A program made the position numbers and the translations under genes. A DNA stretch of 64,000 bases from Aquamicrobium sp. (GTDB taxonomy: Bacteria > Pseudomonadota > Alphaproteobacteria > Rhizobiales > Rhizobiaceae), in contig JAHHDT010000005.1 in NCBI GenBank assembly GCA_019739225.1, positions 868,001 to 932,000 of the forward strand, in the 5' to 3' direction. Shown in pieces: positions 1 to 9,902 of the stretch (its first letter is position 1; every line of letters begins with the position of its first letter). The notes under the pieces were generated by a model. That model was not told where the DNA came from. It saw only the letters and a list, made by a program, of their open reading frames with translations, and did no database searches.

Positions 1-1
1 C

Positions 2-253
2 AGGTTGCAGGCAACGGGTCGCGTGTCGTTGTCGCCGCCTGCCGGCGCGTTCTACGCCTTCTTCAAAATCGACGGCGTGGAAGACACTACGTCGGCCGCG
101 TTCGACATCATCGACCGGGCTAATGTCGGGCTGGCGCCCGGCACGGCGTTTGGTGTGGGTGGCGAAAGCTACTTCCGCTTTTGTTTCCACCGCCGGCTCG
201 ACGAGGTCGAGGAGGCGGTCGAAAGGCTCGCCCGCTGGATCGAAGCGCGCTGA
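2..253 (+). CDS. Pyridoxal-phosphate aminotransferase (class I/II), C-terminal fragment; 5' end outside the window
   Basis: Open frame through the window start; 'SLSPPAGAFYAFFKIDG...LAPGTAFGVGGESYFRFCF' is typical of aminotransferase class I/II C-termini. Confidence 0.8.
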   Translation, partial: RLQATGRVSLSPPAGAFYAFFKIDGVEDTTSAAFDIIDRANVGLAPGTAFGVGGESYFRFCFHRRLDEVEEAVERLARWIEAR

Positions 254-262
254 ACGGCCGGT

Positions 263-1543
263 TCAGCCGCCGGACTTGGCAACCACCAGCGGTACGATGC
301 GGTCGGAACGCACAGGTTCCTGCGGCTGCGTCTCGTCGCGGAACGGAATGCCGAGCGCGGTCCAGGTTTCGACCAGCGCATCCTTCAGCGTACCGATCAG
401 CGCATCGTCGTGGCACGGCGTCGGTGTGATGCGCAGGCGCTCCGTGCCGCGCGGCACGGTCGGATAGTTGATCGGCTGGATGTAGATGCCATGCTTGGCG
501 AGCAGGCGGTCGCTGGCCATCTTGCACAGCTCCGGATCGCCGACCAGTACGGGCACGATATGCGTCTCCGACGGCATTACCGGCAGGTTGGCGGACGACA
601 GCACGTCCTTGGTGTGCCGGGCCTGTCGCTGCTGCGCGTCGCGCTCCGCCTGCGACGTCTTCAGGTGGCGGATCGAGGCGGTCGCCGCCGCCGCGATCGA
701 AGGCGGCAGCGCGGTAGTGAAGATAAACCCTGGCGCATAGGAGCGGACGGCGTCGATCACCTCGCGGGTGCCGGTGATGTAGCCGCCGAGCGCGCCAAAA
801 GCCTTGGCAAGCGTACCCTCGATCACGTCGATGCGGTGGGCCAGCCCGTCACGCTCGGTAATACCGCCGCCGCGGGCGCCGTACATGCCGACGGCATGCA
901 CTTCGTCGATATAGGTCATGGCGTTGTATTTGTCGGCGAGATCGGCAATCGCCTCGATCGGGGCGATGTCACCGTCCATCGAATAGACGCTCTCGAAGAC
1001 AATCAGCTTGGCGCGCTCGCGACCGGCCTGCTGGAGCAGGCTTTCGAGATGCGCAAGATCGTTGTGGCGGAAAATCTTCTTCTCCGCGCCGGAGCGGCGC
1101 ACGCCTTCGATCATCGAGGCGTGGTTGAGCTCGTCTGAGAGGATCAGGCAGTTCGGCAGCAGTCTGCCGATCGTGGAGATTGAGGCCTCGTTGGAAATGA
1201 AGCCCGACGTAAAGACCAGCGCGGCGTCTTTGTCGTGAAGGTCGGCCAGTTCCAGTTCAAGCTCGACCAGCGGGTGGTTGGTGCCGGAAATGTTGCGCGT
1301 GCCGCCGGCGCCGGAACCCATCGACCCGGCTGCATCCTGGGAGGCTGCGATAACCTGCGGATGCTGTCCCATGCCGAGATAGTCATTGGAACACCACACG
1401 GTGATTTCGCGGGAATCGCCGTTGGCGCGCCAGATCGCCTTGGGGAACGAACCGACGATCCGCTCCAGATCAGCAAACACCCGATAGCGCCGCTCCGCAT
1501 GGAGCTGGTCGATCGCTTCTTCGAAAAACCGCTGGTAGTTCAT
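263..1543 (-). CDS. hemA: 5-aminolevulinate synthase
   Basis: Full-length ORF; '[13 protein letters not shown]', '[21 protein letters not shown]', '[12 protein letters not shown]', '[13 protein letters not shown]' are ALAS signatures. Confidence 0.97.
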   Translation of the reverse strand: MNYQRFFEEAIDQLHAERRYRVFADLERIVGSFPKAIWRANGDSREITVWCSNDYLGMGQHPQVIAASQDAAGSMGSGAGGTRNISGTNHPLVELELELADLHDKDAALVFTSGFISNEASISTIGRLLPNCLILSDELNHASMIEGVRRSGAEKKIFRHNDLAHLESLLQQAGRERAKLIVFESVYSMDGDIAPIEAIADLADKYNAMTYIDEVHAVGMYGARGGGITERDGLAHRIDVIEGTLAKAFGALGGYITGTREVIDAVRSYAPGFIFTTALPPSIAAAATASIRHLKTSQAERDAQQRQARHTKDVLSSANLPVMPSETHIVPVLVGDPELCKMASDRLLAKHGIYIQPINYPTVPRGTERLRITPTPCHDDALIGTLKDALVETWTALGIPFRDETQPQEPVRSDRIVPLVVAKSGG

Positions 1544-1823
1544 GTCGCCTTCCTGAAATTTCGGCCGGAAAATAGTCGCTGCGGCCAGATGCGTCTATGT
1601 GGTCTGGTCGGGCAAATTGCCACGCCGTGAAAGTGGCGTTTCAGATGGTTTTTGCTACGATTTCGGGCGTGGCGCGTTGATCTCGCGCAAGCATTCGCAA
1701 TTTATGTGGAACCATATCCGCCACGCCACGTTGGCGAACAGGCGGGTCACGGACGGGGGCCGGTTTCGGCTTGCCCGGTGAAACCGCTGTGTAGAAACGA
1801 CAAACGGAGGTTTTGCCCCAACC

Positions 1824-3599
1824 GTGTGTGGAATTTGCGGAGAAGTACGCTTCGACGGCGCCCAGCCATCGACACTCGCCCAGATCAGGATGATGGAGGC
1901 GCTGGCACCACGTGGACCGGATGGAAGCGGCCTCGTGATGCACGGGAATGCAGCCCTTGCCCATCGCCGGCTTAAGATCATCGACCTGACCGAAAAGGCC
2001 CGCCAGCCAATGGTCGATGCCGAGCTTGGCCTGACCATCGCCTTCAACGGATGCATCTACAATTATCCGGAGCTTCGCCAGGAACTGGAGCAGAAGGGCT
2101 ACCGCTTTTTCTCCCACGGCGACACCGAGGTCATCCTCAAGGCGTGGCACGCCTGGGGCAAGGAATGCGTGAACCGTTTCCACGGCATGTTCGCCTTCGT
2201 GATCCACGAGCGCGACACGGGGCGCGCCGTGATGGCCCGGGACCGCTTCGGCATCAAGCCGCTCTACTTGGCTGAGACGCCGCATTCGGTGCGTTTTGCC
2301 TCTTCGCTGCCAGCGCTCCTGAAAGGCGGCGAGGTCGACACCTCGATCGACCGCCATGCGCTGCACCACTACCTCTCCTTCCACGCCGTCGTGCCGCCGC
2401 CGCGCACGATCATCAATGGCGTTCGAAAGCTGCCGCCGGCCACGATCCGCGTGATCGAGCCCGACGGACGCAAAACCGACACCGTCTACTGGTCGCCGCC
2501 CTACGGGCGCGATTCATCGATGTCGGGCCTGTCGTCGCAGGACTGGCGCGACCTTGTTCTCGATGCGCTGCGCACGGCTGTGAAGCGCCGGATGGTTGCC
2601 GATGTGCCCGTCGGCGTGCTGCTTTCGGGCGGCGTCGATTCGAGCATGATCGTCGGCCTGTTGGCGGAACAGGGTCAGCACGGGCTGATGACCTTTTCGG
2701 TTGGCTTCGAGGAAGCCAATGGCGAGAAGGGCGACGAGTTCGTCTATTCCGATCTGATCGCCAAGCACTTCGAAACCGACCATCACAAGATTTTCGTGCC
2801 GTCCGAGCGCCTGATGGAGGCGCTTCCGGGTGTCTTTGCCGCCATGTCGGAGCCGATGGTCTCCTATGACAATGTCGGCTTCTACCTGCTGTCGCAAGAG
2901 GTGTCGAAGCACATCAAGGTGGTTCAGTCGGGGCAGGGTGCCGACGAGGTTTTCGGCGGCTATCACTGGTACCCGCCGCTGGCCGCCTCGAACGATGTCG
3001 TCGGAGATTATGCGCGCGTGTTCTTCGACCGCTCGCACGAGACGATGGCGCGCCACGTGAATCCGGATTGGCTCGTCGACGAGGATGCCAGCCGGCAACT
3101 CGTGTCCGAACATCTGCTGCGAGGCGGTGCGGATACGCCCGTGGATGCCGCGCTTCGGCTCGACAGCCAGGTCATGCTGGTCGACGATCCGGTCAAGCGC
3201 GTCGACAACATGACGATGGCCTGGGGACTGGAGGCGCGCGTTCCGTTCCTCGACCACGAGCTGGTTGAACTGGCCGCCAAGATCCCGCCCGAGGAAAAGC
3301 TGCGCGAAAATGGCAAGGGCGTGCTCAAGGATGCCGCGCGCCTGGTGGTGCCGCACGAGGTGATCGACCGCAAGAAGGGCTATTTCCCGGTCCCTCAGCT
3401 CAAATATGTCGATGGCCCCTATCTCGACATGGTGCGGGATGCGCTGACGTCGCGGGTGGCAAAAGAGCGGGGGATTTTCCGCGAGGACTATCTGGAAACG
3501 CTGTTTGCCAACCCGTCGGACCACATCACGCCGCTTCAGGGGTCCGAACTCTGGCAGGTCGGCCTTCTCGAACTCTGGATGCAGACCCATGGGGTATAG
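1824..3599 (+). CDS. asnO: N-acetylglutaminylglutamine amidotransferase (asparagine synthase-like)
   Basis: GTG start gives MCGICGEV (Ntn Cys2); asparagine synthase motif 'GVLLSGGVDSSMI'; adjacent to the NAGGN synthetase. Confidence 0.93.
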   Translation: MCGICGEVRFDGAQPSTLAQIRMMEALAPRGPDGSGLVMHGNAALAHRRLKIIDLTEKARQPMVDAELGLTIAFNGCIYNYPELRQELEQKGYRFFSHGDTEVILKAWHAWGKECVNRFHGMFAFVIHERDTGRAVMARDRFGIKPLYLAETPHSVRFASSLPALLKGGEVDTSIDRHALHHYLSFHAVVPPPRTIINGVRKLPPATIRVIEPDGRKTDTVYWSPPYGRDSSMSGLSSQDWRDLVLDALRTAVKRRMVADVPVGVLLSGGVDSSMIVGLLAEQGQHGLMTFSVGFEEANGEKGDEFVYSDLIAKHFETDHHKIFVPSERLMEALPGVFAAMSEPMVSYDNVGFYLLSQEVSKHIKVVQSGQGADEVFGGYHWYPPLAASNDVVGDYARVFFDRSHETMARHVNPDWLVDEDASRQLVSEHLLRGGADTPVDAALRLDSQVMLVDDPVKRVDNMTMAWGLEARVPFLDHELVELAAKIPPEEKLRENGKGVLKDAARLVVPHEVIDRKKGYFPVPQLKYVDGPYLDMVRDALTSRVAKERGIFREDYLETLFANPSDHITPLQGSELWQVGLLELWMQTHGV

Positions 3600-3603
3600 T
3601 GGA

Positions 3604-5415
3604 ATGGCCAAGAACCCCGGGGGCGACGATCGACAGCCGCGCAGTCGGTCGGACAAGGCGCTTGCGCACCGGCTCAAGCGGCTGCGAGCCGAATCGATGA
3701 AGCCCCCGATGGGGCTTTCGGACGCTGAGACCGAGGCGCGGGAGGAAAACGCCTCGGTCGATTGCGGTTGGGGCAGGCTTCTGTTCGCCCAGACATTCGG
3801 GGAACCCGACGACCTGATCGAGGCGATGCGCAAGGAAGGGCCGGAGCGGCGCGACATCGCCTTTTATGTACGGGACCCGCACGTGCTGCTCGCGGCGGCA
3901 CCGCAGGAGGTCTTTCTCGACCCATCTCATACGTTCCGCCTCGAACTTGCGACCTACCGGTCGAGCAGGCGCCAACCGCGCGGCTTCTTCGTGCGGCGGC
4001 TTTCCTCCGAATCCGACGCCCGGGCCGTGAACCGCATCTATGCCGCGCGCGGTATGGTGCCGGTGCGGCCCGATTTCTTCTGGTCCAACCGCGACAATCG
4101 CGCCATCACCTATTTCGTCGCCGAGGACGAAGCCTCCGGCGAGATCATCGGCACGGTGACCGGCATCGATCACGGCCGTGCCTTCTCCGATCCGGAAAAC
4201 GGTTCGTCGCTCTGGTGTCTGGCCGTCGACCCGCAGGCGCGTCATCCCGGCATCGGCGAAATGCTCGTTCGCCGGCTGGCCGAGCATTTCTCGGCGCGCG
4301 GCGCGGCCTATATGGACCTGTCGGTGCTGCACGACAACGATCAGGCGATCGCCCTTTACGAGAAGCTCGGCTTTCGGCGCGTGCCGGTTTTCGCCGTCAA
4401 GCGCAAGAACCCCATCAACGAGAAGCTCTATTCGAGCCCGCTCGCGGAATACGATGCGCTCAATCCCTACGCCCGGCTGATCGTCGACGAGGCGCGGCGT
4501 CGTGGCGTGCATGTTGAAATCACCGATGCCGAGGGCGGTTTCTTTCGCCTCTCTCAAGGCGGGCGGTCGGTTCATTGCCGCGAAAGCTTGTCGGAACTGA
4601 CCTCGGGCGTGGCCATGTCCATCTGCGATGACAAGGCCGTCACCCGCCGCGTGGTCGAGAATGCCGGCCTCGTGGTTCCGGAGCAGATGGTGGCAGAGGA
4701 TGACGCCAAGGCGCTGAAGGCCTTTCTCAAGAAGCATGGCAGCGTTGTGGTGAAGCCGGCGCGCGGAGAGCAGGGCAGGGGCGTTGCAGTCGGCCTCGAA
4801 ACGCTCGAAGACATTGAGCGCGCCATCGCCGCCGCCCGCGAGATTTGCGACCGCGTTCTTGTCGAGGCCTGCTTTGCGGGCGAGGACCTGAGGCTTGTCG
4901 TCATCGACTTCAAATTGGTCGCGGCAGCGGTGCGCCGTCCGCCACGCATTGTGGGCGATGGAAGGCAAAAGATACGCAGCCTGATCGAAAGCCAGTCGCG
5001 CCGCCGCGCCGCCGCCACCGGCGGCGAAAGCCGCATCCCGGTCGATGCTGAAACGGAACGCTGCCTTGCCGCTGCGGGCCTCACACTGGACTCCGTGCCC
5101 AAGAAAGGCGAGGATATCGTCGTGAGGAAAACGGCGAATCTGCATACGGGCGGCTCCATCCACGACGTCACCGGCATCGTTCATCCGCGCCTGGTCGAGG
5201 CGGCGGTGGCAGCCGCGCGCGCGATCGACATCCCCGTCGTGGGCATCGATTTCATGGTGCGTTCGCCGAGCGAGCCGGACTACGTCTTCATCGAGGCAAA
5301 CGAACGGCCGGGCCTTGCCAACCACGAACCGCAGCCGACGGCGGAGCGTTTCCTCGATCTGCTGTTCCCGCTCTCGGGACACAGGGCTGCTGCACAGGCA
5401 CTCGGCAAGCTCTGA
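3604..5415 (+). CDS. ngg: N-acetylglutaminylglutamine synthetase (GNAT + ATP-grasp)
   Basis: N-terminal GNAT-like region ('GIGEMLVRRLAEHFSARGAAYMDLSVLHDNDQAIALYEKLGFRRV') plus ATP-grasp; internal ATG at 3604 follows the asnO stop better than the 3505 start. Confidence 0.93.
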   Translation: MAKNPGGDDRQPRSRSDKALAHRLKRLRAESMKPPMGLSDAETEAREENASVDCGWGRLLFAQTFGEPDDLIEAMRKEGPERRDIAFYVRDPHVLLAAAPQEVFLDPSHTFRLELATYRSSRRQPRGFFVRRLSSESDARAVNRIYAARGMVPVRPDFFWSNRDNRAITYFVAEDEASGEIIGTVTGIDHGRAFSDPENGSSLWCLAVDPQARHPGIGEMLVRRLAEHFSARGAAYMDLSVLHDNDQAIALYEKLGFRRVPVFAVKRKNPINEKLYSSPLAEYDALNPYARLIVDEARRRGVHVEITDAEGGFFRLSQGGRSVHCRESLSELTSGVAMSICDDKAVTRRVVENAGLVVPEQMVAEDDAKALKAFLKKHGSVVVKPARGEQGRGVAVGLETLEDIERAIAAAREICDRVLVEACFAGEDLRLVVIDFKLVAAAVRRPPRIVGDGRQKIRSLIESQSRRRAAATGGESRIPVDAETERCLAAAGLTLDSVPKKGEDIVVRKTANLHTGGSIHDVTGIVHPRLVEAAVAAARAIDIPVVGIDFMVRSPSEPDYVFIEANERPGLANHEPQPTAERFLDLLFPLSGHRAAAQALGKL

Positions 5416-6566
5416 TGACAATCGACGAAGCTTATCTGCTGGCGCAACTCAAGGCGCTTCTGGAGATCGACAGCCCCACCGGCTACACGGATCAGGTTGT
5501 CCACTACTGCTCGCAGGAACTGGAAAAACTCGGCATTACGCCCGAACTCACCAGAAGAGGCGCCATTCGCGCCGTTCGCCAGGGAAGCCGGCGCAAGGGC
5601 GCCCGCGCCATCGTCGCCCACCTCGACACGCTGGGCGCGCAGGTCAAGCTGGTCAAGGACAATGGCCGGCTGGAACTGGTGCCAATCGGGCACTGGTCAG
5701 CGCGCTTCGCTGAAGGTGGTCGCGTTACGCTCTACAGCGAGCAGGGTAGTTTCCGTGGGACCGTTCTGCCGCTGAAGGCATCCGGCCATACCTTCAACGA
5801 CGACGTCGACACGCTGCCTATCGGCTGGCCTCATGTCGAACTGCGCGTCGACGCCGTGACGCAGTCCCGCGCCGAGACGCGTGCAATGGGCATCGATGTC
5901 GGCGATTTCGTCGCCTTCGACACCGGTGCGGAGTTTCTCGACAACGGCTTCATCAACTCGCGCCATCTGGACGACAAGGCCGGCGTGGCGATCGCTCTGG
6001 CGGCATTGGAAGCGCTGGAGCGGGAGAACGTCACGACACCCGTCGACGTCCATTTCCTGTTCACCATCGCCGAGGAGGTGGGTGTGGGCGCAGCGGCCAT
6101 CGTGACACCGGAGATCGCATCGATGGTGACGATCGACAATGGCACGACCGCACCCGGCCAGAACTCCTCGGAATTCGGCGTCACCATCGCGATGGCCGAT
6201 CAGGCCGGACCCTTTGACTATCACCTGACGAAGAAGCTCGTCGATCTCTGCCGCGAGGGAGACATCCCGTTCCAGAAGGATGTTTTCCGATACTATCGGT
6301 CGGATTCGGCCTCGGCGATCGAGGCGGGCCATGATGTGCGCACGGCGCTGATTGCCTTCGGCATCGATGCCTCGCATGGCTACGAGCGCATTCATACGCA
6401 CGCGCTGACGTCGGTGGCCACGCTCACGGCAGCATACGCATCGAGCCCGCTGGAGATCGCCCGCGACGTCAAGGAAGTTTCCGGCCCCGAAGGCTTCCCG
6501 AGCCAGCCGACCGAAGAGGCCAGTCAGCCCGATTTCGATCCCGAGAAGATCGCCGGCGCGGAGTAG
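5415..6566 (+). CDS. Osmoprotectant NAGGN system M42-family peptidase
   Basis: M42/M20-like metallopeptidase motifs ('AHLDTLGAQ', 'HLDDKAGVAIALAALEAL', 'AEEVGVGAA'); start overlaps the ngg stop. Confidence 0.9.
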   Translation: MTIDEAYLLAQLKALLEIDSPTGYTDQVVHYCSQELEKLGITPELTRRGAIRAVRQGSRRKGARAIVAHLDTLGAQVKLVKDNGRLELVPIGHWSARFAEGGRVTLYSEQGSFRGTVLPLKASGHTFNDDVDTLPIGWPHVELRVDAVTQSRAETRAMGIDVGDFVAFDTGAEFLDNGFINSRHLDDKAGVAIALAALEALERENVTTPVDVHFLFTIAEEVGVGAAAIVTPEIASMVTIDNGTTAPGQNSSEFGVTIAMADQAGPFDYHLTKKLVDLCREGDIPFQKDVFRYYRSDSASAIEAGHDVRTALIAFGIDASHGYERIHTHALTSVATLTAAYASSPLEIARDVKEVSGPEGFPSQPTEEASQPDFDPEKIAGAE

Positions 6567-6572
6567 GCGGCG

Positions 6573-7001
6573 TCAGCGCTGCACGACGATACGCGTGTTC
6601 TTCAGGCCTTCACGACGAGTCATCTCGAACAGCACCCTGGCATTTTCCGGATGCAGGCGAATGCAGCCTGAAGACGCCGGTCGGCCAAGCCGGCTGATCT
6701 GGTCGGTGCCGTGCACCGCATAGTTGCCGTTGTAGAAGATCGAATATGGCATCGGCGCGTTGTTGTAGCGGCTGGACCGGTGATTCTTCGAAAGCCACTT
6801 GGCCGACCAGGTCCCCGACGGCGTCACCTTGCCCGCGCGGGCGGTCGAGACCTTCCAGCGATACTTGACCTTGCCGCCATGCAACACCGTCATGGTCTGG
6901 GTCGAGATGTCGACCTTCGCGACGATCGTTGCTGCTTTTGCGGATAGAGTCGTGCCTAGTGAAATGGCTGACGCCAATGCGATGGCTGCGATTATTCTCA
7001 T
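6573..7001 (-). CDS. L,D-transpeptidase (YkuD domain), secreted
   Basis: Signal-peptide-like N-terminus (MRIIAAIALASAISLG) and 'YAVHGTDQISRLGRPASSGCIRLHPENA' (HGT...SxGCIRL). Confidence 0.92.
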   Translation of the reverse strand: MRIIAAIALASAISLGTTLSAKAATIVAKVDISTQTMTVLHGGKVKYRWKVSTARAGKVTPSGTWSAKWLSKNHRSSRYNNAPMPYSIFYNGNYAVHGTDQISRLGRPASSGCIRLHPENARVLFEMTRREGLKNTRIVVQR

Positions 7002-7299
7002 TTCTGCCCTAAGCCCCATTTGTTCCGAGAACAGAGTAGTCGCGTCGAAATATAGTTCCAATTCACTCTGTCGTTATAAAGCAAAAGGCTTAATAACCGC
7101 TTTCGCTGCCATGCAGTCTCAGGTCGTCGTCTGACCCCGGTCTTGCGGCGACCAAAAATCAGACGCTCGGATATAAGTCGGAACGCCGGGGGATCAGCGC
7201 GGGCCGGCGTGTTGCCTAACGTGGGCATGTCACAGCACGGCCGCGCACCAGACGTACCGGGAGGAATACCGCGCTGGCCCGCAAGGGAGGACCCAAAGC

Positions 7300-8553
7300 A
7301 TGAAACTGAAGCTCATCAGTACTGTCGCAGCGCTCGCGATCCTCGCGCCCGCCGCGGCATTGGCCCAGGACGATACGATCAAGATCGGCCTCATGGCGCC
7401 GCAGGAAGGCGTGTTCACTGAGCCCGGCAACGACGGTATCCGTGGTTTCGAGCTCGCGCTGAAGAAGTTCAACGGCGAGATCAACGGCAAGAAGATCGAA
7501 TGGGTGCTCGGCCCGACCGACGCCACGCCGGATCGCGCGGTACGCGAGGCCCGTAAGCTCATCGAGCAGGACCAGGTGGATTTCATCATCGGGCCGTTGT
7601 CGGGCTCCGAAGGCCTGGCGCTGCGCGACTACGCGAAGACCATTCCCGGCAAGACGATCATCAATGCCGCGTCGGGCGCGCTTGAAACGACCTATGTCGA
7701 TCCGGCGCCGAATTTCTTCCGCTTCCATCCGGACGGCGCACAGTGGGGCTATGGCCTTGGCAGTTATGTCGTCAACGAAAAGGGCTGGAAGAAGGTCGCC
7801 ACCATCGCGGCCGACTATTCGTTCGGCTACACCAACTTCATGGGCTTCGCGGTCGACTTCTGCAAGGCAGGCGGCGAGATCGTGGAGCGCTTCTGGCTGC
7901 CGCTGGGCAGCGGCGACTTCGCCTCGATCATCGCGGCCCTGCCTTATGATGTCGATGCCATCTATCTCGGCGTGGGCGGTACGGACGCGATCAACTTCCT
8001 GAACCAGTACGAGCAGGCCGGCGGCGACACCAACATCATCGGTGGCACGATTATGGTCGACCAGACGGTTCTGACCGCGCGCGGGCGCGCCAAGGAAGCG
8101 CTGATCGGCACGCCCAGCTCCGGCGTTCAGGCGGACGACTGGCAGGACGAGAACTGGCAGGCTTATGTGAAAGCCTATCAGGAAGCGTTCCCGGACGGGC
8201 TGCCCACGCCGTCGCTGTTTGCCACCAACTACTACAACTCGACCATGGGTGCGCTGATGGCGCTTGAGGCGATCGACGGCGAACTCGACGATGACCAGGC
8301 GAACTTCCACGCCGCCCTTTCGGCGGTGGAGATGGATACGCCGAACGGCCACATAAAGCTCGACGAGAACCGTCAGGCTATCGGCTCGGTGTTCATCACC
8401 GAAGTGGTCGAAGGCGACGACGGCGAACTCTACAACACGTTCAAGGCCAAGGTCGACAATGTCGACCAGAAGCTCGGCATGACCAAGGAGGAGTTCGATG
8501 CTATCGGCCTTCCTTCCCGCGATACGCCGGATTGCGCGGCGTTGAATCCGTAA
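7300..8553 (+). CDS. Branched-chain amino acid-type (Liv) ABC transporter substrate-binding protein
   Basis: Signal peptide; Leu/Ile/Val-binding fold sequence 'IKIGLMAPQEGVFTEPGNDGIRGFELALKKFNGEINGKKIE'; upstream of LivHMGF homologues. Confidence 0.92.
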   Translation: MKLKLISTVAALAILAPAAALAQDDTIKIGLMAPQEGVFTEPGNDGIRGFELALKKFNGEINGKKIEWVLGPTDATPDRAVREARKLIEQDQVDFIIGPLSGSEGLALRDYAKTIPGKTIINAASGALETTYVDPAPNFFRFHPDGAQWGYGLGSYVVNEKGWKKVATIAADYSFGYTNFMGFAVDFCKAGGEIVERFWLPLGSGDFASIIAALPYDVDAIYLGVGGTDAINFLNQYEQAGGDTNIIGGTIMVDQTVLTARGRAKEALIGTPSSGVQADDWQDENWQAYVKAYQEAFPDGLPTPSLFATNYYNSTMGALMALEAIDGELDDDQANFHAALSAVEMDTPNGHIKLDENRQAIGSVFITEVVEGDDGELYNTFKAKVDNVDQKLGMTKEEFDAIGLPSRDTPDCAALNP

Positions 8554-8565
8554 CGCGAATGCGGG

Positions 8566-8589
8566 CGGGCAGGGTTCGATCCCTGCCCG
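8566..8589 (+). terminator. Intercistronic stem-loop downstream of the substrate-binding-protein gene
   Basis: Perfect 9-bp stem CGGGCAGGG-TTCGAT-CCCTGCCCG starting 13 nt after the stop codon; no strong U-tract. Confidence 0.6.
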
Positions 8590-8665
8590 TCGGCTCTCTT
8601 CGGACAGATTCATTCAGCAGGGCGGACGACACTCACCGCGCCGTCGCCCGGCGGAGCGCGTTGCC

Positions 8666-9799
8666 ATGTCGCTCATCAGCTACGTGACCAAGATTCACTT
8701 CGCGGAGAACGTCCTGGAGGACGCGCTCGAGGCCGAACTGGAGCGGCTCGGTCTGTGTCGGCCGATGATCGTTTCAGACAATGGCACCTCGCGGCGCAAC
8801 GTGCTGGATCGGCTGCTCGCAGCCGTGCCGCGGCCGGTTTCCCCAACTGTCTACGAAAGCGGATGCTGCCGGGCAACGGAAGAGGCCTGTGCCGAGGCCG
8901 CGAACCTCTATCTCGATTGCGAGGCGGATGGCCTGATTGCGTTCGGCGGGGCGGCCGCTTTCAACCTGACGAAGGCCGTCGCGCTGCGCGTGAGCCATGA
9001 TGGCGCGTTGCGAAACTATGCCGGCATGGAAGGCGGCAGGCCGCGCATCCTCGATGTAATTCCCCCGATGATCGCCATCCCGACAATCGCGGGTTCGTGT
9101 GCGGAGACTGTCGGCATCGCTGTCGTTTCCCTTCGCGACGGTTCAAATGTTTCGTTTGTCAGTCAGTTCCTGACGCCGCGCGTGGTCATCTGCGATCCGA
9201 CGCTGACGCTTGATCTGCCCGCTGGCGATACGGCCGCTGCCGGCATGGACGCTCTGACCCACTGCCTCGAGACCTATATTTCCACTGCGTACAACCCGCC
9301 GGCAGATGGCATCGCACGGGACGGACTACGCCGGGCGATTGCGCATCTGGAGCGCGCCGTCGCGGATGGAGGTGACCTCGGCGCCCGTCGTGAGATGATG
9401 GCGGCGGCGCTCAATGGGGCACTGGCCAACCAGAAGGGGCTCGGTGGCGTTCATGCGATGAGCCACGCGCTGAGCGGCGTGGTCTCCGGCGCGCTCGATC
9501 ACGGCGCGACCAACGCCGTGCTTCTTCCGCTTGTGCTGGAGTTCAACGCACCGGCCGTGGCCGACCGCTACGACGACATCAAGCGCGAGTTCCGGCTGCC
9601 GGCCCGTGCCAGCCTTGCGGACGCCATCATGAGGCTGCGCGAGCGTATCGCGCTGCCGGCGCGTCTCGGCGACATCGGCGTGGTTGTCGGCGACCTGCCG
9701 CGCGCCGCGACATTGGCAGCCGCGGATTACGCCAACCGTACGAACCCCCGCCATGCCGGCGCACACGACTATCTTTCCATGCTGCAGGCCGCATTATGA
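8666..9799 (+). CDS. Iron-containing alcohol dehydrogenase / maleylacetate reductase-like
   Basis: Fe-ADH signatures 'AGMDALTHCLE' and 'GGVHAMSHALSGVVSGALDHGATNAVLLP'. Confidence 0.88.
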   Translation: MSLISYVTKIHFAENVLEDALEAELERLGLCRPMIVSDNGTSRRNVLDRLLAAVPRPVSPTVYESGCCRATEEACAEAANLYLDCEADGLIAFGGAAAFNLTKAVALRVSHDGALRNYAGMEGGRPRILDVIPPMIAIPTIAGSCAETVGIAVVSLRDGSNVSFVSQFLTPRVVICDPTLTLDLPAGDTAAAGMDALTHCLETYISTAYNPPADGIARDGLRRAIAHLERAVADGGDLGARREMMAAALNGALANQKGLGGVHAMSHALSGVVSGALDHGATNAVLLPLVLEFNAPAVADRYDDIKREFRLPARASLADAIMRLRERIALPARLGDIGVVVGDLPRAATLAAADYANRTNPRHAGAHDYLSMLQAAL

Positions 9800-9902
9800 G
9801 CCGTCTTTCTGACGTTGCGTCATGGGGGCTGGACTCGGCCGCAGGCTGGATTACAGTGAAAGAAAAAATCCGCATCCCGAAAAATTGCGGAAAGGGAGGA
9901 GC

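Noticed and set aside
3526-5421. 631-aa minus-strand ORF
   Set aside because: Antisense to ngg; no recognisable domain.
8566-8589. Possible tRNA T-arm (CAGGGTTCGATCCCTG)
   Set aside because: No acceptor, D- or anticodon arm around it; explained as an intercistronic stem-loop.
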